From NCBI RefSeq assembly GCF_007827695.1, contig NZ_VITA01000001.1:612224-676223 (forward strand): DNA of 64,000 nucleotides, read 5' to 3'. Every line of letters begins with the position of its first letter. Position 1 is the first letter of the stretch. Of this stretch, positions 39,803 through 47,430 are shown in pieces. The stretch comes from Sinorhizobium medicae. Its GTDB lineage: Bacteria; Pseudomonadota; Alphaproteobacteria; Rhizobiales; Rhizobiaceae. Under the pieces are notes generated by a model. It saw nothing but the letters and a program-made list of their open reading frames with translations, did no database searches and had not been told where the DNA came from. The translations under genes and the position numbers were made by a program.

Positions 39803-40765
39803 ATGATCGATTCTCTTCAATTGTCGCGCCGGCAAGCGCTGCTTGCGGGCGCCTCAGTTTCGTTGGCGATGGCTGTCCCGACAGCCTTCGCCGCGGAAAA
39901 AGACCCCATGAACCAAAACAAAGGAGCCGTTCCCATGACAAAGAACTTCATCACGACGGAAGACGGTGTCGAGATCTTCTACAAGGATTGGGGCTCCGGC
40001 CAGCCGATCGTGTTCCATCACGGATGGCCGCTTTCCTCCGACGACTGGGACGCCCAGATGCTTTACTTCCTGAGCAAGGGATACCGAGTGATCGCCCACG
40101 ACCGGCGCGGCCACGGCCGCTCGACCCAGATAAGCGACGGGCATGACATCGCGCATTACGCGGCGGACGTGGCGGCACTCGCCACGGAGCTCGACCTGCG
40201 CGACACCATCCACATAGGACACTCCACCGGCGGCGGCGAGGCTCTGGCCTATGTCGCCCGGCATGGTGCCGGCCGTGTCGCCAAGCTCGTGATGGTCGGC
40301 GCCGTGCCGCCGATCATGCTCAAGACCGAAGCCTATCCGGGCGGGCTTCCGATGGAGGTGTTCGACGGTCTTCGCGCTCAGCTCGCGGCAAACCGCTCCC
40401 AGTTCTTCCTCGATCTGCCGAGTGGCCCCTTCTATGGCTTCAATCGCCCCGACGCGAAGGTCTCAACCGGCGCGATCCAGAATTGGTGGCGGCAGGGGAT
40501 GATGGGAAGCGCGAAGGCCCATTACGAGGGCATCAAGGCATTCTCCGAGACGGATTTCACTGAGGATCTCAAGAAGATCGAGGTCCCGACGCTCGTCATG
40601 CACGGCGACGACGACCAGATCGTGCCCATCGACAGCTCCGCGCGGCTTGCCGTCAAACTTCTGAAGAACGGCACGCTGAAGGTCTACGAAGGATACCCGC
40701 ACGGCATGTTGACGACGCATGCCGATGTGATCAACCCGGATCTGCTCGCCTTCATCAAGGGTTAG
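39803..40765 (+). CDS. Alpha/beta hydrolase, chloroperoxidase-like, with Tat signal
   Basis: 320 residues: a twin-arginine signal ([14 protein letters not shown], cleavage near AFA-A), then a non-haem chloroperoxidase/esterase fold with the nucleophile Ser in GHSTGGG, Asp in [10 protein letters not shown] and His in YPHGMLTTH. The canonical family start [11 protein letters not shown] is at 39935 and has its own AAGGAG eight bases upstream, so a shorter cytoplasmic form can also be made. It is the last gene of the secreted-hydrolase run. Confidence 0.9.
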   Translation: MIDSLQLSRRQALLAGASVSLAMAVPTAFAAEKDPMNQNKGAVPMTKNFITTEDGVEIFYKDWGSGQPIVFHHGWPLSSDDWDAQMLYFLSKGYRVIAHDRRGHGRSTQISDGHDIAHYAADVAALATELDLRDTIHIGHSTGGGEALAYVARHGAGRVAKLVMVGAVPPIMLKTEAYPGGLPMEVFDGLRAQLAANRSQFFLDLPSGPFYGFNRPDAKVSTGAIQNWWRQGMMGSAKAHYEGIKAFSETDFTEDLKKIEVPTLVMHGDDDQIVPIDSSARLAVKLLKNGTLKVYEGYPHGMLTTHADVINPDLLAFIKG

Positions 40766-40821
40766 CGTGGAAGGAGGAAAAGTGCACACGCTTCTCCTCA
40801 TCCCGCGCTAGCCATCACAAG

Positions 40822-40876
40822 CGATCACGTTCATGAAAGCCTAGGACGAACCGACCTAGAACCATGAACGTGATCG
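40822..40876. repeat. Intergenic palindrome CGATCACGTTCATG...
   Basis: Perfect 14-bp arms (40822-40835 and 40863-40876) with an inner CCTAGG...CCTAG. It shares its right half with the unit at 28107-28145 and ends the hydrolase operon. Confidence 0.75.
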
Positions 40877-40929
40877 TGAGCACCTAATCAAACGTAGCAG
40901 TTCCTGATCCGAACGGGCTTGTCTGTAAT

Positions 40930-40941
40930 GAACACGTGTGC
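40930..40941. promoter_or_regulatory. LacI-type box upstream of the first phosphatase operon
   Basis: GAACACGTGTGC matches the boxes at 47131 (GAACACGTGTTC) and 47183 (GATCACGTGTGC) next to the LacI gene. A weaker copy, GCGCGCGTGTGC, follows at 40948-40959. It lies just before the start of the inositol-monophosphatase-like gene. Confidence 0.7.
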
Positions 40942-40960
40942 AATATTGCGCGCGTGTGCA

Positions 40961-41839
40961 ATGAGCAGGTGGAAGCCAGTGGATCGACAGTTTTTTTCGG
41001 ATGACCTCCATGGTCGCGCAGAACTTTGCCGTGACGTCATCCGTTCCGCCGGCGCATTGGTGCTCAGAGGGTTTCTGGGCAATGGGAGACGAAGCGTCTC
41101 CATGAAAGGCCCCCAAGACTTCCTCACAGAAGTGGATGCGGCTTCCGAGGCGCATATCCGTTGCGCGCTCGCCGCGCATTTTCCGGAAGACAGTTTCTTC
41201 GGCGAAGAGGGTGGGGGAGCGATAAGCGAGCGAGCCTGGGTTGTCGACCCCATCGACGGCACGGCGAATTATGCACGGGGCATTCCGCATTTCTGCATCT
41301 CGATCGCCTTTGTCCAGAGCGGGTCTACCGAAATCGCCGCGATCTACAATCCGGCGCAGGACGAACTCTATTTCGCGCGACGCGGACAAGGCGCGACGCG
41401 GAACGGGGTTCCGATCCACGTCGCGCAAACGGCCCGCTTCGATGCCGCGTCTCTGGAAATGGGCTGGTCGATGCGCGTGCCGAACACGGCATATCTCGGC
41501 GTGATGGAAGCGCTGCTCGGCATGGGGGCAAATGTTCGCCGGGCCGGTTCCGGCGCATTGGCCCTTGCATATGTCGCCGATGGCCGCTCGGACGGCTATA
41601 TCGAACTGCATATGAATTCCTGGGATTGCCTTGCCGGCCTGCTACTCGTGAGCGAAGCGGGCGGGGTGGTCTGTCCCTATCTTGAAATCGGCAGCCTGGA
41701 CGCCGGGGGACCGGCTCTTGCCGTGGCGCCGGCTCTTGCTTCGGAGACGAGCCGCGCCTCGAATATACCGTTGGACGCAGCGGTGATTCCTGCCTGCCGG
41801 CAGACGGCTCCGGCCTGTCCGGCAACCTTCGTGGATTGA
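40961..41839 (+). CDS. Inositol monophosphatase-family phosphatase, copy 1
   Basis: 292 residues. The metal motifs are intact: EVD (LTEVD), EE (FGEEGGG), WVVDPIDGTANYARG and the late NSWDCLAG Asp. This family (IMPase, FBPase-like, CysQ) removes phosphate from inositol, sugar or nucleotide monophosphates with Mg2+. The start may be ATG 40961 or GTG 40979, which has AGGTGG upstream; further upstream starts would cover the operator. It is first in an operon with a CX5R phosphatase, metallophosphoesterase and PNaS transporter. A paralogue is at 52871. Confidence 0.88.
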   Translation: MSRWKPVDRQFFSDDLHGRAELCRDVIRSAGALVLRGFLGNGRRSVSMKGPQDFLTEVDAASEAHIRCALAAHFPEDSFFGEEGGGAISERAWVVDPIDGTANYARGIPHFCISIAFVQSGSTEIAAIYNPAQDELYFARRGQGATRNGVPIHVAQTARFDAASLEMGWSMRVPNTAYLGVMEALLGMGANVRRAGSGALALAYVADGRSDGYIELHMNSWDCLAGLLLVSEAGGVVCPYLEIGSLDAGGPALAVAPALASETSRASNIPLDAAVIPACRQTAPACPATFVD

Positions 41840-41874
41840 AGATCACGCGGCGTCGCCCGCAAAGAGGAAAAAGA

Positions 41875-42492
41875 ATGGACGCACCTGTCCACGACCGACC
41901 TGCCATCAGCCCGATAGCCGAAGGACTCGGACCGCATGGTTCCGCTCTCTATATCGGCGGCAGCGAGGGCGCGCGTGACCTCGGTCTTCTGCGACGTCAC
42001 GGCATCACCACCGTCGTCAACTGCGCTATCAATCTCGACATCAATTATGTCGAGACGCCGTCCGACGAGCCGGATGTCGAGCGCCTGGCGGCCGGCTTCG
42101 CGGGAATACGCTACTATAAGCTCGGTATGATCGATGGTGAGGGCAGCCCCGAAACGATGATGCTGGGCGCCTATTACATACTCGACGGCGCACTTCGCCA
42201 ATCGATGCCGAAACGGCCCACCTATCCCTTCCGGGACGGCGGGAACCTTCTCGTGAATTGCCGGGGCGGGCGAAGCCGTTCCGTGGCGCTCGTTTCGCTC
42301 TTCCTCCACAAGCAACAGCCGGAGCTTTACCCGACCCTGGACGATGCGGTGGCGGCGATCCGAGAACGCAGGCAATTGATGCAAGACGAATGGTTCGAAA
42401 CGCCGAAGCCGATGCTCTACGAGGCGGCAAGGAAGGCCTCCGCCTGGATCGACCTCATCGAGCGCGCGCGGCACGGGGACCCGCAATGCTGA
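41875..42492 (+). CDS. CX5R tyrosine/dual-specificity phosphatase-like protein, copy 1
   Basis: 205 residues. The active-site loop is VNCRGGRSRS, with Cys129 and Arg135 forming CX5R and Ser136 after it; the usual His before Cys is Asn128. The N-terminal ALYIGG and TTVVNCA strands match the dual-specificity phosphatase fold. Possible general acids lie in KLGMIDGEGSPE. Proteins of this fold act on phosphoproteins or, as PTP-like phytases, on inositol phosphates. The phosphatase-rich context favours a small-molecule substrate. The start follows AGAGGA. Paralogue at 53812. Confidence 0.85.
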   Translation: MDAPVHDRPAISPIAEGLGPHGSALYIGGSEGARDLGLLRRHGITTVVNCAINLDINYVETPSDEPDVERLAAGFAGIRYYKLGMIDGEGSPETMMLGAYYILDGALRQSMPKRPTYPFRDGGNLLVNCRGGRSRSVALVSLFLHKQQPELYPTLDDAVAAIRERRQLMQDEWFETPKPMLYEAARKASAWIDLIERARHGDPQC

Positions 42493-44204
42493 AACGTGCG
42501 CTGCCGGCAGTCGCCGTGATCGCCGACGCGCATTTCCATGACCTCGAAGCAGATTTCGGCTTCGACCGGGTGGAGGTGGAGGGCCGGAAAATCACGATGC
42601 GCAGCTGGGCAGAGACCCGGAAATCGACCCGCGTCTTCAACGAAAGCGCGGACGCGTTCCTGGCAGCGCTCGCGGAAGTGCGCCGGCGGGGCATTCGCCA
42701 CGTCGTCCTGCTCGGGGATTACACGGATGATGGCCAGCGCGCCACCACCGGCGCGCTCCGGAACATTCTCGACGAGCATTCCGCCTTCGGCATGTCGTTC
42801 TATGCGCTCCCCGGCAATCACGACATCTTCGGTCCGCAGGGCAGGCATCACACCAAGCAATTCCTCGACTGCGCAGGTCGGGGCATTCTCGTCACCAGCG
42901 ACGTGAAGCGCGCCGGCAGCGGCGTTACGGTCAGTGATCGCATGTATTGTGAAGGGTACCCGGCCGGCCTCGATCCGATGGCTGGCTTCGGCTACTTCCG
43001 CAAGCCGGAATATCTCCATTGGGAGACCCCGTTCGGTATGTCCGATGCCGCGGAGGACCGCGAATACGAGGTTGCATCGCCGGACGGCAGGAACCGTTAC
43101 AACATGATGGACGCGTCCTACCTGGTCGAGCCCGAGCCCGGTCTATGGCTGCTGATGATCGACGCCAATGTCTTCGAGCCCGTGAACGGGGTCTATGAAT
43201 GGGGCGACGAGGCGGCCTTCATCGACAGCACCTCGGGCGGATGGAACGCGATGCTCCGCTGTAAGCCTTTCGTCATCCCGTGGATTGCCGATGTCTGCGC
43301 ACGGGCAGAAAGGCTCGGAAAAACACTGCTCGCCTTTTCGCACTATCCGGTGCTCGACCCTTTCGACGGTGCGACCGGCGCCGAGGGGGCGCTTTTCGGC
43401 GAGACCAACATTGCCCGGCGCACACCGCGAAGGGCAGTCGAACGCGCGCTGCTGGCGGCCGGACTGTCGCTCCATTTCAGCGGGCATCTTCATGTGGAAG
43501 GCGTTACGCGCCGCGGCAGCGGCGGCCAATCACTGACGAATGTCGCGGTCCCATCGCTCGTCGCCTTTCCGCCGGCCTTCAAGATCGCCCATCCGGGAGA
43601 AGGGAATGTTGCAGTCGAGACGGTGGAATTGTCGGGATTACCGGTCCATCCGCGGCTCCGGAACGCCTATGAGCGAGAGGCCGCCCTGCTTGGTGAAGAA
43701 CCGGACGACGCCTTCTCGGCCCCTAGCTACGGAGCATTTCTCAGGGCGCACAAGCGGGCGCTGGTCAGCCACCGATATTTCCCGGAGGAGTGGCCGCGCG
43801 CAATAGTCGAGCGGGTGGCGGACCTCACACTGGAAGAGATCGCGTGTCTCTTCACTGGCGAGTCCGCCGGCAGCGCGCCAAAGCTCTCAGCTCTGGGGCA
43901 GGCTTCGGCAATCGACATTGCCGAGCTCGGACGCCTGCCGATGATAGAACTCGTCGCCGACTGGTATTGTCTCCGGCAGGGGGCATCGCTCGCTTTGGCG
44001 CATATCGAAGAGTCGCGGCTGCCTCTCTATCGGTTTCTCGCCGACCGGTTCGGATGCGAGCCACAGACCTGCCACGACAGTCCGGCGAAAGGCTTCGTCG
44101 CCATATTCCTGGGAGCATTGGGTCTCTTTCTTGAACGCGCGGGCAATAGTCAGGCGCACATCGTCGTCCCGTCAAATCCCGCCCGGCAAGACGCTTCGGC
44201 GTGA
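42486..44204 (+). CDS. Metallophosphoesterase (calcineurin-like)
   Basis: 572 residues. The metal motifs occur in order: Asp14-x-His16 (IADAHFHD), GDYTDD, GNHDIFG, FSHYPV and SGHLHVEG. The C-terminal 180 residues are an extra region of unknown role. No signal peptide is seen; the first residues are only mildly hydrophobic, so a cytoplasmic site is likely. It overlaps the preceding phosphatase gene by 7 bases. It probably hydrolyses a phosphodiester or phosphomonoester in the same pathway. Confidence 0.9.
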   Translation: MLKRALPAVAVIADAHFHDLEADFGFDRVEVEGRKITMRSWAETRKSTRVFNESADAFLAALAEVRRRGIRHVVLLGDYTDDGQRATTGALRNILDEHSAFGMSFYALPGNHDIFGPQGRHHTKQFLDCAGRGILVTSDVKRAGSGVTVSDRMYCEGYPAGLDPMAGFGYFRKPEYLHWETPFGMSDAAEDREYEVASPDGRNRYNMMDASYLVEPEPGLWLLMIDANVFEPVNGVYEWGDEAAFIDSTSGGWNAMLRCKPFVIPWIADVCARAERLGKTLLAFSHYPVLDPFDGATGAEGALFGETNIARRTPRRAVERALLAAGLSLHFSGHLHVEGVTRRGSGGQSLTNVAVPSLVAFPPAFKIAHPGEGNVAVETVELSGLPVHPRLRNAYEREAALLGEEPDDAFSAPSYGAFLRAHKRALVSHRYFPEEWPRAIVERVADLTLEEIACLFTGESAGSAPKLSALGQASAIDIAELGRLPMIELVADWYCLRQGASLALAHIEESRLPLYRFLADRFGCEPQTCHDSPAKGFVAIFLGALGLFLERAGNSQAHIVVPSNPARQDASA

Positions 44205-44277
44205 TCGGCAACGGAAGACCGGGTGGCCCTGGACGGGTTTTGCGTCGGCAAAGTCGACAGGCAAATAAGGTGGACTC

Positions 44278-45921
44278 ATGGAATCGATGATTGTCGGGGT
44301 CAATCTTTTCGGCGCGGTGGCGCTGCTCCTCTACGGATTGGGCCAGGTCAAGGACGGCATGTCGAGAGCCTGGGGCGCACGGCTGAGAACCGGCCTTGCT
44401 GCCGGCACCCGAGGTGGCGCGCGCTCCTTCGCCGCGGGGTTCGTGGCAACCATCGCCCTCCAAAGCTCGACTGCAACGGCGCTCATGGTCGCCTCCTTCG
44501 TGGAAAAGGAGCTGATTGCGCCGGCCATGGCGCAGGTCGTCTTGCTGGGGGCAAATGTCGGCACGGCCGCAACCGCATGGATCGTGGCGCTCGGCCTCGG
44601 CTGGCTGTCGCCGCTGCTCATTGTCGCGGGGTTTGCCCTTTCCCGGACGCGGTCCAGCGCGCGCAGGGGCGCCGGCAGCGCCATCGTTGGGATCGGCCTC
44701 ATGCTGCTATCCTCGCATCTTCTTGCAAATGCTACCGATCCGCTCCGGCAGTCGCCGGCGCTCAGCGCCTTTCTGGCGATGCTGGAAAACGCCTGGCCGG
44801 TGGCTCTGATCTTCGCCGCCGGGCTTGCCGTGCTGGCATCCTCCAGCCTTGCCATCGTCGTGCTGATCCTGTCGTTATCGGCGACCGGCGGCCTGTCGAC
44901 CGCGCTCGTCATCGTCCTTGTCCTCGGCGCGAATCTTGGCGGCGCCGTTCCGCCGGTGCTCGCAACGCTCGGTGCTTCCGCCAGCGCGCGCCGTGTTACG
45001 ATCGGCAACCTCATCGTCAGGGCGGCCGGCTGCGCCATCGCCCTGCCGCTGGCCGGTTACGGCGCGTATCTTATGGAACTGGCGCGTCTTTCGCCGCAAA
45101 AGCTCGCCGTCGACGCCCATCTTCTCTTCAACCTTGCCGTGGCGCTTGCCGCCTTTCCATTATCGCCTCTCCTTTATCGGCTGACGGCCAGCCACATCCC
45201 GGAGGAGGCCGAAAGCGAGAACGGGCCGCGCTATCTGGATATGGAAGCGCTCGCGCGGCCCGTTGCTGCACTTGCAGGCGCCGGGCGAGAGGTCATGTCG
45301 GTCGGCGACCTGATCGAGAGCATGCTCGTTCGGGCGCTGGAGGCACTCAGGGGCAACGATTTATCGCGGCTTGCCGATATCAGCCTGCTCGAAGGTCGGG
45401 TCGACCGGATACAGCACGAGATAAAGCTCTATGTCTCGAAGGTCGGCAAGGATGGCATGACGGACGAAGACCACCGTCGCGCCCGGCAGATCGTCGACTA
45501 CGCCATCAATCTGGAGCATATCGGCGACGTCATCGAGAAGGGACTGCATCCTGAGATCGCCAAGAAGATCAGCCTCGGCCTTCGTTTTTCAGAAGACGGG
45601 CAGGGCGAACTTGCGAGGCTCTTCGCGATCACGCTCGACAATCTGCGCATGGCGCAGGCGGTCTTTGCGACCGGCGATGCGGAGCTGGCGCGGCGTCTCG
45701 TGGAGGTGAAGGAAGAGGTGCGCCGGCTGGAGAAGCAATCGGCCGAATGCCATTTGCAGCGCCTTCGCGAAGGGCGGCTCGACAGCATCCAGACGAGCTC
45801 GCTGCATCTCGACATGCTGCGTGACCTGAAGCGGATCAACGCTCATGTCGCCTCGGTCGCCCATCCGATTCTGGTCGGAAGCGGCCTCCTCATAGACAGC
45901 CGCATCCGTCAAGCCGTGTGA
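44278..45921 (+). CDS. Na/Pi cotransporter (PNaS) family protein with PhoU-like domain
   Basis: 547 residues. About 1-310 form the two-repeat membrane domain, with the QSS motif in ALQSSTATAL and a weaker second repeat (LASSSLAIVV). About 340-547 form a PhoU-like helical domain (EHIGDVIEKG). Bacterial members such as YjbB are linked to phosphate export. Placed after three phosphatase genes, it may expel the phosphate set free by them. The start is preceded by AAGGTGG. Confidence 0.9.
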   Translation: MESMIVGVNLFGAVALLLYGLGQVKDGMSRAWGARLRTGLAAGTRGGARSFAAGFVATIALQSSTATALMVASFVEKELIAPAMAQVVLLGANVGTAATAWIVALGLGWLSPLLIVAGFALSRTRSSARRGAGSAIVGIGLMLLSSHLLANATDPLRQSPALSAFLAMLENAWPVALIFAAGLAVLASSSLAIVVLILSLSATGGLSTALVIVLVLGANLGGAVPPVLATLGASASARRVTIGNLIVRAAGCAIALPLAGYGAYLMELARLSPQKLAVDAHLLFNLAVALAAFPLSPLLYRLTASHIPEEAESENGPRYLDMEALARPVAALAGAGREVMSVGDLIESMLVRALEALRGNDLSRLADISLLEGRVDRIQHEIKLYVSKVGKDGMTDEDHRRARQIVDYAINLEHIGDVIEKGLHPEIAKKISLGLRFSEDGQGELARLFAITLDNLRMAQAVFATGDAELARRLVEVKEEVRRLEKQSAECHLQRLREGRLDSIQTSSLHLDMLRDLKRINAHVASVAHPILVGSGLLIDSRIRQAV

Positions 45922-45927
45922 CGTCAG

Positions 45928-45973
45928 AGCACTTCCAGGAAAAGTGTGGAGCGGTTTTCCGTCCGGCAGTGCT
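45928..45973. repeat. Rhizobial palindrome AGCACT...AGTGCT
   Basis: Same family as 60852-60897 and 22769-22813 (CCAGGAAAAGTG and GCGGTTTTCCGTCC core) between the convergent PNaS and LacI genes. It may end both transcripts. Confidence 0.75.
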
Positions 45974-45982
45974 TGGTCTAGC

Positions 45983-46969
45983 CTAGCGCGCCGTCTGCCG
46001 CTCCACTAATGTTACCGGCACGACCTGCAGCCGCGTTTCCAGATCGTCGCTGTCGAGAGCGGAAAGGACCTTCTCCGTCAGCGATTCGAAGGACTGTGCA
46101 ACCGTCGTGAGTTCGTAGCTCTTCCAGCCGGCCTGCGGAATGTCGTCGAAGCCGAGAATCGAAATGTCCTGCGGAACGCGGCGGTTCATTTCCAGCCGTG
46201 CGGCATCGAGAAATCCCAGCGCGAGAAGGTCGGTTACACAGAAGGCGCCGTCGATCGCCTTGTCGGCCAGAAGCTCGCGTCCCGCCTGCAGCCCGGATTC
46301 GTAGCTCGTCGGCCCGCCCGACCAGGCGACGACCTCCACTCCCTCGGCCTGCATTCGCTGCGTGAACGCGTTGGCCCTCCGCAGCTGGGCGGGGGTCTGG
46401 CTGCCGCTGGTCACGACCGCGACCTTTCTGCAATTCGCTTTGATCAGCCGCAGGGCGGCGAGGTCCGCCCCATGCGAATCGTCACTCAGCACCATGTTCG
46501 TATCCGTGCGATCGAGGCGCTGGTTGATAAGGATGAGACGCACGCCATTGGCAATGCATTCGTCGACGATCGATCCCGGGGGTTCCCCGGAGAGCACGAC
46601 GATAGCCTGGGCGCGGAACTCGAAAAGGAGTTCGATCAGAGGCGCAATGTCCTGTCGCGCGTCCGCGGCGTTCAGAAGCAGGCATTGCTTACCCTGGCGC
46701 AGGAGCCCGATGCTCAACAGGTCGAGCTGCTTCGAAATGAAAGGCGAGGAGAGATTGGCGCCGACCACGCCGATCAGGTTGGATCGGTCATTGTTCAGCA
46801 CCTGCGCTAGGCGATTGACGCGGTAACCCAGCTCCCCAGCGGCTTTCAGGACCTTGCGCCGGACCGCCTTCGAGACGCTGGCGCCGGGGGTGAAGGTGCG
46901 CGATACCGCCGAGCGCGACACGCCCGCACGCTTTGCGACCTCTTCGGCAGTCACAAAAGTCCTCGCCAT
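45983..46969 (-). CDS. LacI-family transcriptional regulator
   Basis: 328 residues: N-terminal HTH (TAEEVAKRAGVSRSAVSRTF, hinge helix following) and a periplasmic-binding-protein-like ligand domain. Start 46969 follows AAAGGAGG by five bases. It is divergent from the ABC importer operon, and CACGTG boxes lie in the shared gap and before the phosphatase operon. It is the likely repressor of both; the ligand is probably the imported compound or its dephosphorylated product. Confidence 0.92.
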   Translation of the reverse strand: MARTFVTAEEVAKRAGVSRSAVSRTFTPGASVSKAVRRKVLKAAGELGYRVNRLAQVLNNDRSNLIGVVGANLSSPFISKQLDLLSIGLLRQGKQCLLLNAADARQDIAPLIELLFEFRAQAIVVLSGEPPGSIVDECIANGVRLILINQRLDRTDTNMVLSDDSHGADLAALRLIKANCRKVAVVTSGSQTPAQLRRANAFTQRMQAEGVEVVAWSGGPTSYESGLQAGRELLADKAIDGAFCVTDLLALGFLDAARLEMNRRVPQDISILGFDDIPQAGWKSYELTTVAQSFESLTEKVLSALDSDDLETRLQVVPVTLVERQTAR

Positions 46970-47130
46970 CCGTCCTCCTTTCGGCATCGATCAGCCCTCT
47001 ATCAGAGGCCACAAACTGCGCAAAGTTCCAATCGGAAAATTACGCGGGCCGTGGCGGCAGGTCTCATTTCGGGCCGTCTTCCCCGATGCCCGACAGCTTC
47101 ATCCCGCCTGCATCGAACCGGAATAAAACT

Positions 47131-47142
47131 GAACACGTGTTC
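47131..47142. promoter_or_regulatory. LacI operator box 1
   Basis: GAACACGTGTTC is a perfect 12-bp palindrome centred on CACGTG, typical in form for LacI-family sites. Confidence 0.75.
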
Positions 47143-47180
47143 GCAGGAAAATAGATTAATGAAAACAACGAAATAATCAA

Positions 47181-47196
47181 ATGATCACGTGTGCAT
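47181..47196. promoter_or_regulatory. LacI operator box 2
   Basis: ATGATCACGTGTGCAT is a 16-base imperfect palindrome with the same CACGTG centre, about 50 bases after box 1 and just upstream of a TTGACA hexamer. Two boxes about five helical turns apart would allow looping. Confidence 0.7.
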
Positions 47197-47203
47197 TTTT
47201 CAG

Positions 47204-47232
47204 TTGACAAACGGGCGGACTGAATCGATCAT
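47204..47232 (+). promoter_or_regulatory. Possible sigma-70-type promoter of the ABC operon
   Basis: TTGACA at 47204-47209, 17-base spacer, weak GATCAT at 47227-47232. The -35 box is good and the -10 poor. Confidence 0.4.
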
Positions 47233-47430
47233 ACGTTCCATAACGACGGCAATTATGGAATTTTTATTCCGTCGGCGGCCGGCAAAGGTCGGAACAGCGG
47301 CATGGCTCCGGGAGGAACGGTGGGCCGTCGTCGCCGCGCAAGAGGCTTGCATCTCCGCGAAGCGCGTTCAACCGGCGTCGGCGGACATCAGGCTCTGGCG
47401 AAATATGCATTAGCGGCCATGGGAGGAATG

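Larger units (their letters stand above)
46970..47430. promoter_or_regulatory. Divergent regulatory region of the LacI gene and ABC operon
   Basis: 461 bases without a gene. It holds two LacI-type boxes (47131-47142 and 47181-47196) and a TTGACA hexamer at 47204-47209 eight bases after the second box. The section around 47120-47270 is AT-rich. The long leader to the permease start at 47431 (about 190 bases) has no supported small gene. Confidence 0.65.

Noticed and set aside
37927..39804. Open frame of over 600 codons on the minus strand across the MFS-ABM gene
   Set aside because: Antisense shadow of a clear transporter gene, with no recognisable domain and highly charged composition.
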